DNA of 64,000 bases, taken from assembly GCA_964019425.1 (NCBI GenBank), contig OZ025856.1, positions 186,001 to 250,000 on the forward strand, given 5' to 3'. The number at the start of each line of letters is the position of its first letter. Position 1 is the stretch's first letter. Position numbers and translations under genes: made by a program. Positions 1 through 11,344 of this stretch are shown here, one piece after another. Origin of the DNA: Flectonema sp. DT1601. Lineage: Eukaryota; Euglenozoa; Diplonemea; Diplonemida; Diplonemidae. The notes under the pieces were generated by a model. That model was not told the origin of the DNA and did no database searches. It saw only the letters and a list, made by a program, of their open reading frames with translations.

Positions 1-3000
1 AACTGAGGAAGTCGTTTGATGACTTCTTCACGTTGGACTTGTGTTTGTTGAAGTAAGACAGCTCGTCTGGCAACGATCATATCAACTTTTAGTTCATCAT
101 TTATGATATTCCAGGCGGAGGATTGGTCAGACGTATACGATGTGTCATACGACAATCCCGTCGGTAAACTTCCAAAAATCTCACTTCCGAGATTCGCATT
201 CGTATGGTGACTATGCTTTAATAATTTATCATCACCTGTTTCCTGAGTCTGAGAGACATCAATGTGTTTTGCAGTTTCTTGCGTGGCTTCATTCAGCAGA
301 TCACTCCATCGCAGTGTTGGATCCTGACCTTTAGTCTGTCCCCTAATATAGACTACTCTCACAAGACTTCTGTGTGGTATTATCAAAGCAATAACTCCTT
401 TAGTAGACTCATGTGATTGGTAAAGAAATAGTCCAGACATTTGATCTGTAAATCCGTGTGATTCGATTACCTTTGAAGGTGTTGAAAGAGGAATGAGATC
501 GTTCATGTGGAATAAGTCTCGGTCAGAATACGAACGAATTTCGTATTTTTTAATGTCGACTTTGCATCGACGACCAATCCGAAGTTGAAATAAACGACCA
601 GCATCAACTTCAGATTCAAAAACACCAAGTACATCAGGCTCATGTCGTAGTGTGTGTATTAGGTCATTAACCTTATCTGTTGTTGGTATAGTAGTTAGTG
701 GTATCTCATATAAATAATGTCTTTCAACTTTACGTGGAAGTACAACCTCAGATATCACAGCATTATATCCTTTCACTAAATCATCACTCCACGATGTTCT
801 AGAGTTTACCAAAACAGTAATCGGTACAACAACTCTAGCGACCCTAACAGCATCACCACACAGTAACAATAGTCGAATAACTGAAGGTGGATCAGTTGGT
901 ATCTGTTTTAGTTGGTTGGTTTTATTGTGATGTAGTTAAGACAAAAATAACATACCCTCCGTGCTTCCAAAACTTCCCAGTTACCGTTAAGAAGAAAGTT
1001 AGACTTACCAATCTGTGTTAGTGGAATAGACGTGTTTTGTTGGTTATTTAGTTTTATATACCGTAATTATAAATATCATGGTGTATAAAAAGTCTCCAAA
1101 TCAGCAAAAAATGGCCAAATCCACCATCTTTATTATATCCAAAGTTTTTTTAGTACAATCATTCACAGAAAACACTTAGCAAAATTCGGATTCCAGAAAA
1201 AAAAAAAACTTTTTTTTTTGACCTTTTTCTTTTGACTTTGGTACTAAATTATCGACATTTTGAACTGGTTAAAGTTCTACAGGCTAGTCTTGTGTACCAA
1301 CCTGGTGGGGGATTGATAACTAATGTTGAAGTTGCTTCCAGATACATATCAGGACAACATATCCACAAATAACGTTGTTGGTAGCTGGTTGCACACCAGT
1401 CTTAATGAATGATGTCAAAATTCCTAAAAGCAGCAAGTAGTAGTCTAGACGAGGCCAACTACAACTAAGGAGTTCTTCTCCAATCGTTGTAATACACCGA
1501 GGTATGAGGTGCGGTATTAAGAAACATGAACTCATGTTCACAACTACAGACTTCAGGAGCTCGGGTGGATTTGCAGGATTGACAATACCTGCTTTTATAA
1601 AACCAAGCCATGATAGTATTTTTCGTAATACTATCAAGGGCTGTCACTATCCACCCAATTTGCGACTTCGTTTTTGTGAGCTCCTTCATCCATTTTGACA
1701 TGGGTTCGGATTCAGGAGCTCCCTTTGGACCCTTCCCTTTCGCAGCGCGCTTTAAAGTTTCTATCAGCTTTTTGCTTTGATTTTTTCAACTTTTCCTCCC
1801 GCTTGCGCATCTGCTCTGTCATCCACTCACCAAGAAAGCTTGATGCTTCTTTGAAGTTGGCCATGACAGTTAGATCCAGCGGCCGGAGATGAGAAGTCCA
1901 TCCGCCTTGCACCACCATAACCGTGATATTGGCTTCTTCAAATCGACGAAGGACTTCTTCAGTTATCTGCCCCCTAAACTGGGCATATACTGCGAGGCCA
2001 GGGTGATCCGATTGGAGTGTTTTTTAGTTAGTTTAGATCCGATTGGAGCGTTTCTTAATAAAGTATGGGATTATTGCCCAGAAACCTTGACCGAGCTGAT
2101 AGGAGTTCTGCTTCAGGCGCTACTTTCGCAGTGGTTCCAAGACGGTAACCAACCCTTCCGTTCCAGGAACTTGTAGGTCCATGTTGCTTGTAGGAACCGG
2201 AATCCACGCGTTCCGGCGTATCACCTGTGCTTGAAACCAGAGAAGAGAAGCAAACACAGAGCCACCATAGGCACGGATATTCTCAATTAAATCGAGCACC
2301 CGCTTCCTCATCAGTGGTTAAGATGGTTGGTCTCCCAGATTTCACCTGCCCTTCTAGTGGTTCTCCCTTTGTCTTCCTCTTTTGTTCTTCAACCAAGAGC
2401 TTCATTGCCCTGCCTGCACTGTTGATCTCTTCTTATGGTCCGTGTTGAAGTATGCAATCGCCCTTGACACATTGGTGGCAGAGTTCACCATCTCACCAAC
2501 GTTAAGCAACTCCCCCCTTGACCACTTCTCATAGCAGCGAGACGTTGGTGCTCTTTTACCCGCTCCTCTTTCTTTATCAAACCCAGCTCCACCTTGCTTA
2601 CCGACGTCTTCAGGGGTTCAAAAGGATCCCGTTTTTTTCAAAAAATTCCGCATAGTGTGAAAAATTTCATCCCCAAAAACTACCATTTTACAGTCAAAAT
2701 GTGTACTTTCATACTTTTTTATAAAAATCCACCAAGTTTTTTTTCCGAGAATCCACCATCTTTTTTATATCCAAAGTTGTTATACTCCAAATTTTTTATA
2801 CACCGTGATATTTATAATTACAGTAATTATAATGAAGGACATACCTGTTGAGTGAATGTAGTTTTTGTGTTTGCTGGTCCGCCTCCACCTGAGTTCCAAA
2901 CACTTTGTGCATGCGACATAAATTTTGAGAATCCGGGAGAGTCATTCAAGAAGCCTTCTGCCCATGAAGTGCAATATGCTGCAGGAGCTAAAGTCTTTGC

Positions 3001-6000
3001 AGTTTCATATTTGGAAGTTAAATATTTTTTTGAAAACGCACGAGGGATCGTTGGAGCAGCTGCAGGTGCATTCCCTTGCACATCAAGACCTATGGGAGCT
3101 GCTCGCTTTTTCCCTATATCTTCAACGTCACCTAACCCAGTTTGTGTGATTTTCTTTTGAACTGGCTTAGCTCTAGGTTTTGTAAACTTATCTAATTTCA
3201 TTTGAACTAGTCCTGACTTACGTTCAGCGACAACACGTTTGAGCCAATCAGGATAGATGACTCTCTTGTTTGGATTGTCCACTCCTTGTAATGCAGCTGG
3301 GATCGTAATAATTTTCATAATATTCCCTGATAAACGAGTCATGTAGTAATCCCAATCAAGGATATCCCTTACATCAATATCACCATCTTGACCAAGAGAA
3401 GGGTCTTGACACCACTTTCTAACCCAATGAACTCTTACTTCCCTCTTTGCTTGAAATATCTGTGTTGGTATTGGTCGACATGTTACTGGTTGACCGTCTG
3501 GTTTTCTTGCAACTATGAAATTGCATTTTAAACCAGCGTCTTTAGTCATGTCGTCTCCAAGAAAATCAGCAATTCTACGTGCAGTTGTGATTGCTAAACT
3601 TCTTTGATCTTTTGGATAATCGACAAGTCTACGAGACATCGAAGTCGATTCAGAAATTTTACCCATCAATTGCTCGGAATCAAGCTGTGCTCCTTTTGAA
3701 GAGATAATGTCAAGACACATGTCTGCTACTCTCGCTGCATTCTCATAGGCATCTTTTAGTGACTTACCATCGAGAAACATTGATCCAGAACCGAAAATTT
3801 GTTGCTGAAAATCTTTTATTAATTGAAGCTCTCCTCTTCTTTTCAATTCAAATCCCTTCAGTTCTGCTAAGGAACCATCAAATTCAAAGACTGCATATCT
3901 TTTTTTAATACCCTTACCCTCTTCCTTCGCTGCTGGTAAGATCATAGCTCTGTAAGGTCCATCAATTTCAAAAAAGATAGTGCATTCAGTACTTTTAACA
4001 TAGCTACCATCTTTCTGAAGTGTTTGGTATTGTTTATTCTCATAACGTTTTTCAACGTCTTTGTTAAGCATCGCACATGGGTATGATACTTTTATTTTAC
4101 GTCCAGCTTTTGATTTGAAAACAAGGTCCATTGGGAATGATCCTGGAAGGCAACACCAAATACCATCGGTGTCGAGTTCTAGAGAGAGTCCAATGCTGTC
4201 AACCAACTCTCTTGACATCATAATAAGAGATGCCCCGCATAAAGTGACTGCTGCAGCCATTTCCATACTGTACCAACGTGAACCCTTACGCATTACATAG
4301 CCGTAGAAACTGTTTAAAATACACTTGTGTGCCAACTGGAGTGATTCGTACAGGACCAGTCTTGCTTTGCATTCTGCTAAGTCGTACTCCGTGTTTGTGC
4401 CTTCTTTTACTTCTTCTGTTATATTCCACCACTTTTTGAGTTCTTTTTTGTATGCTACTCGTCTATCTCTGAACAGCTTTACAGTATCGACATAAAAACT
4501 GTTTTCACGTTGACACACAGTTGTTACCTTATCTTCGTGTTGTGTTGCGTGGATTTTAGCGTATGCTTTTCTACTGTAATCGGTTACACGTTTTTTTAAA
4601 ACTGCGAACTGCTGATCTTTAGGAAGGTCTTTGTATCTGACCAAGCCGTTGTCTTCTTCTTCCACAGCTGCTGGATTTGCTCCTGAAAGAGCTTTTCGTT
4701 CTGCTTCGCGAAGAAGGTCAGCCATTCCATCAGAATTCTTGCCCTTACGGTAACCAGTACCTCCTCCTTCGTAGCCTCCTCCACCAGCTGGTTTCTTGAA
4801 GTTGTTTGGTCTTTTTTTCTTTGTCTCGAATAGTGGTTTCTTTGCAAATTTCCATGCCTTCTTCCCCGCCATCTTTTTCGTAATATCTTCGATACGCTTT
4901 GAATGAATGTTCTCAGTTTGCAGCTGAGTTTTAATTCGATTAAACTCCCCTCTGTCTAAGACGAAGTACTCACCTCTCCAAATCCATTTCATCGGTCGTT
5001 TGCAATCATTTTCTGGTGCATTAAAGCAACAAGCAGAGCAGGTCTCTTCTGTAACCATAGAAGGTGGTTGCAATCTATTAGTTAAAATGATGTTGGGATA
5101 CATAGCACCGACATCCAAGTGAATGATGTGAGGAACTTCTTTTCTCTTTGGTTTGTCACGAAGAGATGAGAGACGGGATATAACATCAGCCATTATTTCA
5201 TCGAAATTTTCAATCTCTGAAAGTGGAGTGTTTAATTCAACTTCTAAGGCGAATTTCAAAACACCGTAAACGTCATCGATCAATCTTTGATAAGCTGCGG
5301 GTTCCACATCCCATGGAATTGGAATATCAGCTCTGAATATTCCACTTTGTAATGCTTCTACGTGACCTCCAATGTATGTTTCAATGTCTAAAAGATGACC
5401 TTTATAAAACTTTTCTTGTTTTGAAACTTGTTTATTAGGGCATATTACGTTCTTCTCAAACGCCTGAACCATTAGCAGTTGTTCACAGAGAGTTCCAGAA
5501 CCCTTTCGGAGGACCTCGTCAGGAGACATTGGAATAATTGTACATAAAGAGAAAATAAATGGATGAACGTACTTCATGTATAAATAATAAGTAGCAACTG
5601 CATCAGATACAGAGTAAGAAGCCATTTTTTGTGGATCTTCTTTAGCTAATGGAAGCATGTCTTCTGGGTCAATTTCTAAAGGGTCATAACCTAGCTTTGC
5701 TCTTGAGACTGCTTTTAGGGATCGTGATCCCTGTGGTAAGTAACTATCTCTGTTGACCCAATACATGCAGTCTAAGTGACTCACGTAGGGAGAGAGTACC
5801 TCACCGTCTCGATCTCTGAATCCAAGTTCATTCCATAAGTGCATTTTATAATCTTGTAAGCGTCGTATTATGAATGGAAAATCAAAGCAATCCCCGTTAT
5901 AAGTAACGTAAACGTGGGGTTTTTGTTCTCTCATGAGATCTATAAATTTTCTTAATAACGCTTCTTCATTTTCTTCATTAAACACTTCAAAAATACCCTC

Positions 6001-6864
6001 ATAGTCAGGTTTTGGAGTGTATTCGAAATCTTCAATGTCCTGCGTTACAATTTCTCTGTTTATAATTAGAAACCCGTGTCCGTCAAGCATCCATGATATC
6101 ATGTAAACTTGATCTTCATCTGGTCTAGGAAATTTTAACGGTGCTTTTGTAGTTTCAATGTCGTAGGCACAGATACGAGGCATTGCGTTAGTCAGGTACT
6201 CTTTGCGTTCAGTAACTTGAATGGTGCCATTTTCACCAGTAACGTAGTACCACTTACCAACATATATACCTTTGTCTATAGCTACTCTCACGTGATACTT
6301 GACATCGTATTCTCTAAGTCCTATGATGCGATCAGTGAAGGTGCCACTGCCATTTTTTGCATCTCTTCCAGTGATGAAATCCATTGAAAAAGTTTCAGCT
6401 TCATGGCGTTTTAAATTTTTATCGACGAACGGCATTAGTTTGTTTCTGGCTTCGACGAGTTGTTTTACGTTGAAAAATGAGAGTTTTAAAAGTGTTCTTG
6501 TAAGACCTGAAAGGTGATTATTTAATTCTAAATCTTCCTTCTCAACTCTAGCAACCTCAGCAAGGTTTTCTGAAAGTGAAGATTTCAGTCCCAGTTCGAC
6601 TTCCTCTTCAGAACCAGCCTCAGGGATAACATAAAAGTATGGTCTAACAACGTACTCACCTTTGAAGGTTCTTCCGTCTTCGTGATAGAAGACTAAAGTC
6701 ATGCATTGGTGAGGAACCTTTGATGCTTCATCCACTACAGTCGATACTTCATAGTTTATTAACCAACCCAACCATCGTTCTCCAGAGTCGTCATAAGGTT
6801 CTATCCATGGTACTGCTAGCTTCCCTTTCTCTTTCCAGTCATCTGATGCACCCCCTGCCGCCAT
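1..6864 (-). CDS. POLE: DNA polymerase epsilon catalytic subunit (3 exons visible, 3' end off window)
   Basis: Leading-strand replicative polymerase with proofreading exonuclease. Exons: 2845-6864, 956-1012 and 1-902, the last running open to the window edge. Exon 1 encodes about 1340 residues. Visible are Exo I (AYDIETTKAP, near residue 235), Exo II (VYVTYNGDCFDFPF), Exo III (YSVSDAVATYYLY), Pol A (HLDVGAMYPNIILTNRLQPP), the conserved cysteine-rich stretch (TCSACCFNAPENDC) and Pol C (ELDTDGIWCCLP). Exon 2 (19 codons, ending NWEVLEARR) and exon 3 match the middle of the inactive second half of POLE; for example LFLYQSHESTKGVIALIIP aligns with the human LYHHAQAHKALFGIFIP region as I recall it. 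Introns: 1013-2844 (GTATGT...ACACAG), containing a DNA transposon, and 903-955 (53 nt, GTATGT...AAAACAG). Only weak acceptor-like sites (ATAG) precede the ATG. Family assignment is certain; exon 2 rests on phase and alignment. Confidence 0.96.
1061..2823 (-). mobile_element. Decayed pogo/Tigger-like (DDE_1) DNA transposon inside POLE intron 1
   Basis: The ends are inverted repeats of about 33 nt with 3 mismatches (core GTAATTATAAATATCA), at 1061-1093 and 2791-2823. Each end is flanked by TA (1059-1060 and 2824-2825), the usual Tc1/mariner-pogo target duplication. Minus-strand reading frames hold transposase pieces. Near 2200-2340 is a helix-turn-helix-like part (GRPTILTTDEE, ENIRAYGGSVFASL). 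At 1712-1918 is the DDE_1 hallmark GGWTSHLRPLDLTVMANFKE. At 1465-1701 is the C-terminal part (TALDSITKNTIMAWFYKS). The pieces lie in different frames broken by stops, so the copy is inactive. A short internal direct duplication (GATCCGATTGGAG twice near 2007-2058) is visible. The element is in the same orientation as POLE. Confidence 0.85.
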
Positions 6865-7562
6865 GCTATTTTTTGTACCTACAAACCTATTTTTGGTAAA
6901 AACAGAAGTATGTAAGATACTTTCGTTGAATAGATTGCTAAGTTAGTTTTGTTTGTATTAATAATTATCAGTCAATCAAAAAAAAGGCAAAATTTCGTAG
7001 GACAACAAGCAAGTTGGTTTCGGGCTAAGATTAAAGCTAGTTAGTCATCCCTGTGATAACACCTGTAAAATAGAAAAAAGAAATAAAAAAAACAACACTT
7101 TTTCAATAAAATAATAATATTTAAAAAAAAAAAAACACACAAGCAATTTAAACCAGAACAAAAATACTAAGAGCGAGGACAACAAAAAAAAAGAAAAAAA
7201 TAATAACTTTATAAAAAAAAATAATAAGAACAATAATATATCAGGGGAGGGTTAACCGTTTGATTTTTTGTATCATAGCAACGATAATTTAACAATCTGT
7301 TACAGTGACCAGCTTTGATGATTATCTTAGCCTTTTTGAAGTAACTATTACAAAATAAAGACTAAGATCGAAGACGACTGTATTTAAAAAAAAACACAAT
7401 ATAATCTTTCCGAGAGGGTAAATTGATACTACATTATCAAAGCTCTAAAGGAACAACAATTTCTCCGACTATCTCGACTGTCATCGGCAAGGGTAGCAAA
7501 TGACTTGCGAATAAATAAATAAATAAATAATACCACTGGAAGCCACGTGAACATCAAGAGGA

Positions 7563-8348
7563 GGGGGTTGAAATGTTTGATTATATTTATGTAGAAATAA
7601 ATATCTGTATTGTACCAGAGATAACTAAAACAAACGTTAGTTGCGATACAGTGACTAAAAGTAATGTTAGCCTTCGTAAAGTGATATTGCGCGAAATTAT
7701 TACGTGAAGGTCATGCGGTGAGGGGGGGGTTGAAATGTTTGATTATATTTATGAAGAAATAAATATCTGTATTGTACCAGAGATAACTAAAACAAACGAT
7801 AGTTATGATACATACGTTGACTAAAAGTAATGTTAGTTTACGTAAGCACTCTGCAGATGACGCAGAGGACTTTTACATTATAATAAATATTTCTAACTTA
7901 TCTACATACACATCTCTTTTTCCGTGTTGTCATCTAGTGCAGTACAGAATCGAGTTATTCAATTACTTAAAATAGTCGTGAGTCCTGTCAAACCAAAACC
8001 AGAAGTATAATGTAATACGTCAGAGTGTAGGTTTCACTTATTCATTACTTGTCAATAAATGTATTATTATTATCAACAAAATATCAAAGTGAGTAAACAA
8101 TTAGTAATTTATGATACATGTTGACTAACAGTAATGTTAGTGTAGGTAAACACTCTCTTTCAGCACGTAGAGGTCTTTACATTATAATAAATGTTTCTAA
8201 CTTATCTGCCGTGTTGTCATCCACTGCAGTACAGAATCGAGTTATTCAATTACTTAAAATAGTAGTGAGACCTTGTCAAACCAAAACCAGAAGTATAATG
8301 TAATACGTCAGAGTGTAGGTTTCACTTATTCATTACTTGTCAATAAAT
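7563..8348. repeat. Two overlapping local duplications (E and F repeats)
   Basis: Copies E1 (7563-7678) and E2 (7725-7845) share TTGAAATGTTTGATTATATT followed by a near-identical ~90 nt. Copies F1 (7803-8057) and F2 (8109-8348) share ~200 nt including GTACAGAATCGAGTTATTCA and TATAATGTAATACGTCAGAG. A shorter relative of the shared GACTAAAAGTAATGTTAG segment occurs near 25010-25029, and a diverged E relative near 60296-60350. No coding potential, terminal repeats or tail are seen. They look like a dispersed non-coding repeat that was duplicated locally. Confidence 0.75.
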
Positions 8349-8504
8349 AAATAATTCTTTAATAATAAAAAACGAGCTAGTTTATAATACTGGTTCGCAG
8401 CACACTACTAGCGGAGTACTCACCAGGACATCATGGGGGAGGTGAAAAAACTTGAAGAAACATTTGCGAAAAGAGAACTTCTAAATCGTTTTTTTTTTTT
8501 TTTG

Positions 8505-8640
8505 CACCGACGAAGTCGGAGAAGAAACTATTCAGATTAAGAGCCGTTATTTATTATGTCATGTTATCTATTTCCCTGTGCGCCAGTAAAACTAGCTGCG
8601 ATCAACAAAATATAAGGCTTATCTGAATGGTTTTTTCTTC
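8505..8640 (+). repeat. Dispersed repeat, inverted relative at ~30690-30810
   Basis: CCGACGAAGTCGGAGAAGAA followed by an ATTCAGATTAAG segment and CATGTTATCTATTTCCCTG recurs in reverse orientation at about 30690-30810. Divergence is low over roughly 100 nt. Function unknown. Confidence 0.7.
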
Positions 8641-8859
8641 TTTAAAAACGCTGCTATCTCAACGAACTCGTTACGAATTCTTATACTGAATGCAAGAAAA
8701 AAAAAAAGGAAAGAAAAAAAAACTTGTTATTTCTTTTTTTTATTTTCGTTCCTTTTCTTTAAGACTTCTCGTCCAACAAACTAAATTGACAGACCACTAC
8801 TATAAATATATTTTAGTTATGACTTACTTATTTAAAAACAAGGTAACTGTTGTGTAATA

Positions 8860-9297
8860 TCACATGGTATACCTCAATCCTGGGTTTTCATGTGGTGGTG
8901 ACACATCAGGTATTTCTTCGCTTCCATTATCAACATTGCTGGATAATTTCAGAGAGCTCCACGGATCAATTACGCGATCTGCTGGTTCCGGTCGTCTTCT
9001 TATTTGTTTTTCACGCTTCTCCTCTGCCTGTATGAAGTAGAAGTGTCTTACACATCCTAAAGCAAAAACACAAAATGTGATGCCAGCTGCCATTAAAATA
9101 AAATATGGTTCAGCCAAAGTATCTCCAATCCCCTCTTCCACGGCAGGTTTTGCCGTCGGTTTTTGCGCTGATGGTTGTGGTTTTAATGTGGGATTTGGTG
9201 TTGGTTTTGATGAACGTGCCGGCACAGGAGTTCCAATAGCCATCCCCTCTACAAACAACAACAGCAATACGATATAAAATATCTCTTTAATCCTCAT
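8860..9297 (-). CDS. Small type I membrane protein with Pro/Thr-rich ectodomain
   Basis: 145 residues, no family recognised. Residues 1-22 form a signal peptide (IVLLLLFVEGMAIG). It is followed by a short Pro/Thr/Lys-rich stretch (SKPTPNPTLKPQPSAQKPT), one membrane helix (YFILMAAGITFCVFALGCV) and a ~60-residue basic-to-acidic cytoplasmic tail. The layout matches, in miniature, the mucin-like protein at 31.2-33.1 kb, so a surface role is likely. The end is uncertain: the last codons contain AG|GTATAC, which could be a donor, with an ACAG 26 nt away, so the true C-terminus may differ by a few residues. No clear pyrimidine-rich acceptor precedes the ATG. Confidence 0.6.
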   Translation of the reverse strand: MRIKEIFYIVLLLLFVEGMAIGTPVPARSSKPTPNPTLKPQPSAQKPTAKPAVEEGIGDTLAEPYFILMAAGITFCVFALGCVRHFYFIQAEEKREKQIRRRPEPADRVIDPWSSLKLSSNVDNGSEEIPDVSPPHENPGLRYTM

Positions 9298-9665
9298 ATT
9301 TGCATTTCTTTTTTTTTAATAATTATATAAAATAAAATCAATCAATGGAATGACACAAAACAACATAACGTAATATAACTAAACACGCGGATAAAACCCA
9401 GTTCTTTGTTCGCTCAGAGCCCAAGCTTCATAGGAACGGGAAGATAGAAGCAATACATATCTTGGCAGGCCGAGCAATGTTAACAACCGGTAAGCCACAA
9501 TATTATTTTCACGCACTCAGATATTGCTTCTATTATATATTAGTATACGTTTGAGGAAACACACACAGTTGTGGTACCCTTGTAAAAGGAGCCTTTAACC
9601 TTTTACAAAAGACACAACCATGATAAATAAATTTTAACCATAGAAAAGACGGTGTCGTAAACTCA
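9298..9665. other. Intergenic, nothing recognised
   Basis: 368 nt between the RhaT-like gene's stop and the next gene's start. AT-rich; no ORF, RNA gene or repeat seen. Confidence 0.6.
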
Positions 9666-10751
9666 CTAAGCGACACCGATTATTATTACAGCACAGGATA
9701 GAACTAAGATGGATGCGCTCATCACTTGTTTTGTTTTTTTGGAAGTACCGCTCCACTCTCCAGAGAGGACGCCAGTAATGTTTGCTGTGAGTATCATGCC
9801 ATCGATAAATATCGGCCAACCAAGAACGGTTCCCAGGTCTCCCATTATGGATGCTCCGCTACCATATCCGGCAGTCCCTCCGAACCAAAGTAAACCCATA
9901 AGAGCTCCTATAGCTAATTCTCGACAGATATCCTTATAGGTTGCGTTCTCACCAAAGACAGCATAGTCATTATTGCGATACATCTTATAGACACACCAAA
10001 ACATGTTACACAAAGAACCTGCTCCAACAGCTATGGACCATATCGCATTGCTTGATAAACTCTTGGGAGTACCACGATCTTCAGCCTGGTCCTTTATATC
10101 CTTCCCAACTACTAATGCGATATTAAGACACGGTGATAATACACCTGAGGCCACACAAAGCATTAATCCCGTTTTCATATCAACTTTCTTGGGAACGTCA
10201 CTGCCAGTTACTAAAAGTCGGGACTCTTCTCCATCAGATGAAGTTTCCTTTTCATCCCGACCTTTAGTATCGAGTGCTTCTTGTCGATCTAACTCGCGCA
10301 GCTTGGCAGCGTATGATGTAAGACAAATCCCAGCTAAAACTACAACTAAAGCCACAAAATTCAAAATGCCTTCTCTTTCTATGGCTTTGTGCGTGTGAAA
10401 CACCAGAAGTGGGATAACTGAGCCCAGAGCAGACGTGAGTCCCAAGATAATAGTAAAAGCCAGAGAGTTACCAACTGCATCGACTGCTAAACCAAACAGC
10501 GTACTTCCAACACCCCAAAAAGCCCCAAACGACACAGCTCCAGCGATCGCCCAGCCGTAGCTGTGCTCATATACTTCCCGCAGGTGCGATACACTTGCGG
10601 TAGCAAATGCCCAGGGAAAGACTAACATCCCCCAAATTGTGTAAAGAAACCAAATATGTTCCCACTTCCTCTTGGAGTACCTCATCGGCATAGTGTACAA
10701 ACCGCATGCAATCCCCCCACCCACTACAAGCGCAAGACCTTCGGCGCCCAT
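9666..10751 (-). CDS. RhaT-like L-rhamnose/proton symporter family membrane transporter
   Basis: 361 residues in a single exon, with about ten hydrophobic helices as in drug/metabolite-transporter-superfamily RhaT proteins. Family-like stretches are GGGIACGLYTMPMRYSKRKW at the N-terminus, WGVGSTLFGLAVDAVGNSLA and ILGLTSALGSVIPLL. The cytoplasmic loop between the two five-helix halves is charged (DTKGRDEKETSSDGEES). RhaT is best known from bacteria, where it imports L-rhamnose with protons; the substrate here cannot be read from sequence. Lack of introns and the bacterial family suggest possible horizontal acquisition (inference). A T-rich acceptor (TTTCATATTTCAG, CAG at 10765-10767) lies 13 nt before the ATG, as expected for SL addition. 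Confidence 0.85.
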   Translation of the reverse strand: MGAEGLALVVGGGIACGLYTMPMRYSKRKWEHIWFLYTIWGMLVFPWAFATASVSHLREVYEHSYGWAIAGAVSFGAFWGVGSTLFGLAVDAVGNSLAFTIILGLTSALGSVIPLLVFHTHKAIEREGILNFVALVVVLAGICLTSYAAKLRELDRQEALDTKGRDEKETSSDGEESRLLVTGSDVPKKVDMKTGLMLCVASGVLSPCLNIALVVGKDIKDQAEDRGTPKSLSSNAIWSIAVGAGSLCNMFWCVYKMYRNNDYAVFGENATYKDICRELAIGALMGLLWFGGTAGYGSGASIMGDLGTVLGWPIFIDGMILTANITGVLSGEWSGTSKKTKQVMSASILVLSCAVIIIGVA

Positions 10752-10971
10752 TTGTAATCACTTTCTGAAATATGAAATTTGGAGAAAATATACAAAACTT
10801 ACTCCTTAAAATTATAAGAAGACCAGTTCCATTCAGCGGGAGGTGTGAGGCCAGGAGAGTTTCTTTCGAGTATCTTGCGACCTCTGATGAATAACTCAAA
10901 TTCCCTTTTCTTTTTGAAAAAGAGGGACTTGACCTTATCTAAATAAGTAAATAACCTCTTTTTTTTTCAGA

Positions 10972-11044
10972 GGTCGCATAGCTCAGTCGGTAGAGCGTTG
11001 GTCTAATAAGCCATTGGCCATGGGTTCGAGCCCCATTGTGACCA
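10972..11044 (+). tRNA. tRNA-Ile (anticodon AAT)
   Basis: 73-nt cloverleaf. Acceptor stem GGTCGCA/TGTGACC (one G-T pair), D stem GCTC/GAGC, anticodon loop CTAATAA with AAT at positions 34-36, T stem ATGGG/CCCAT with loop TTCGAGC, discriminator A. The anticodon stem TTGGT/GCCAT has a T-T mismatch at its base. The internal promoter boxes (TAGCTCAGTCGG, GGTTCGAGCCC) are intact, and a TTTT Pol III terminator follows at once. There is no intron and no encoded CCA. It lies opposite to all surrounding protein genes. Confidence 0.93.
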
Positions 11045-11344
11045 CTTTTCTTAATCTTGCAAATGGTGTCTGTTTATATTGAGTGAAACATTTAAGTCCC
11101 AACACTACTTGTGTGAAGGAATTGACTTAAGTCGAAAGTGGGAGGAAGAAAGGTATAATAAATAAAAAAAAGGAACTTGTGATTGCTCGAATGGACAAGA
11201 GGGTTAGATGTCCGTTTGTTGAATGAGTTAATGCAGTCTAAATTAGCAATTCCGTTGTTACTCAATGGGAGGAAACAAAGACATGGGAAACTGCCACGAC
11301 GATCGCGCCGGCAGAGATTTTTTAGTGAATTTCCCAGACTTTTT
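11045..11344. other. Intergenic between tRNA-Ile and the five-TM gene, nothing recognised
   Basis: 300 nt. Apart from the Pol III T-run right after the tRNA, no gene or repeat was identified. Confidence 0.6.

Larger units (their letters stand above)
6865..8859. other. Intergenic, AT-rich, with locally duplicated repeats
   Basis: No credible ORF. Holds many short A and T homopolymers, two tandemly duplicated repeat pairs (listed separately) and one copy of an element whose inverted relative lies near 30.7 kb. Confidence 0.7.

Noticed and set aside
2852-3160. Plus-strand ORFs opposite the end of POLE exon 1
   Set aside because: Antisense shadows of the conserved POLE coding sequence.
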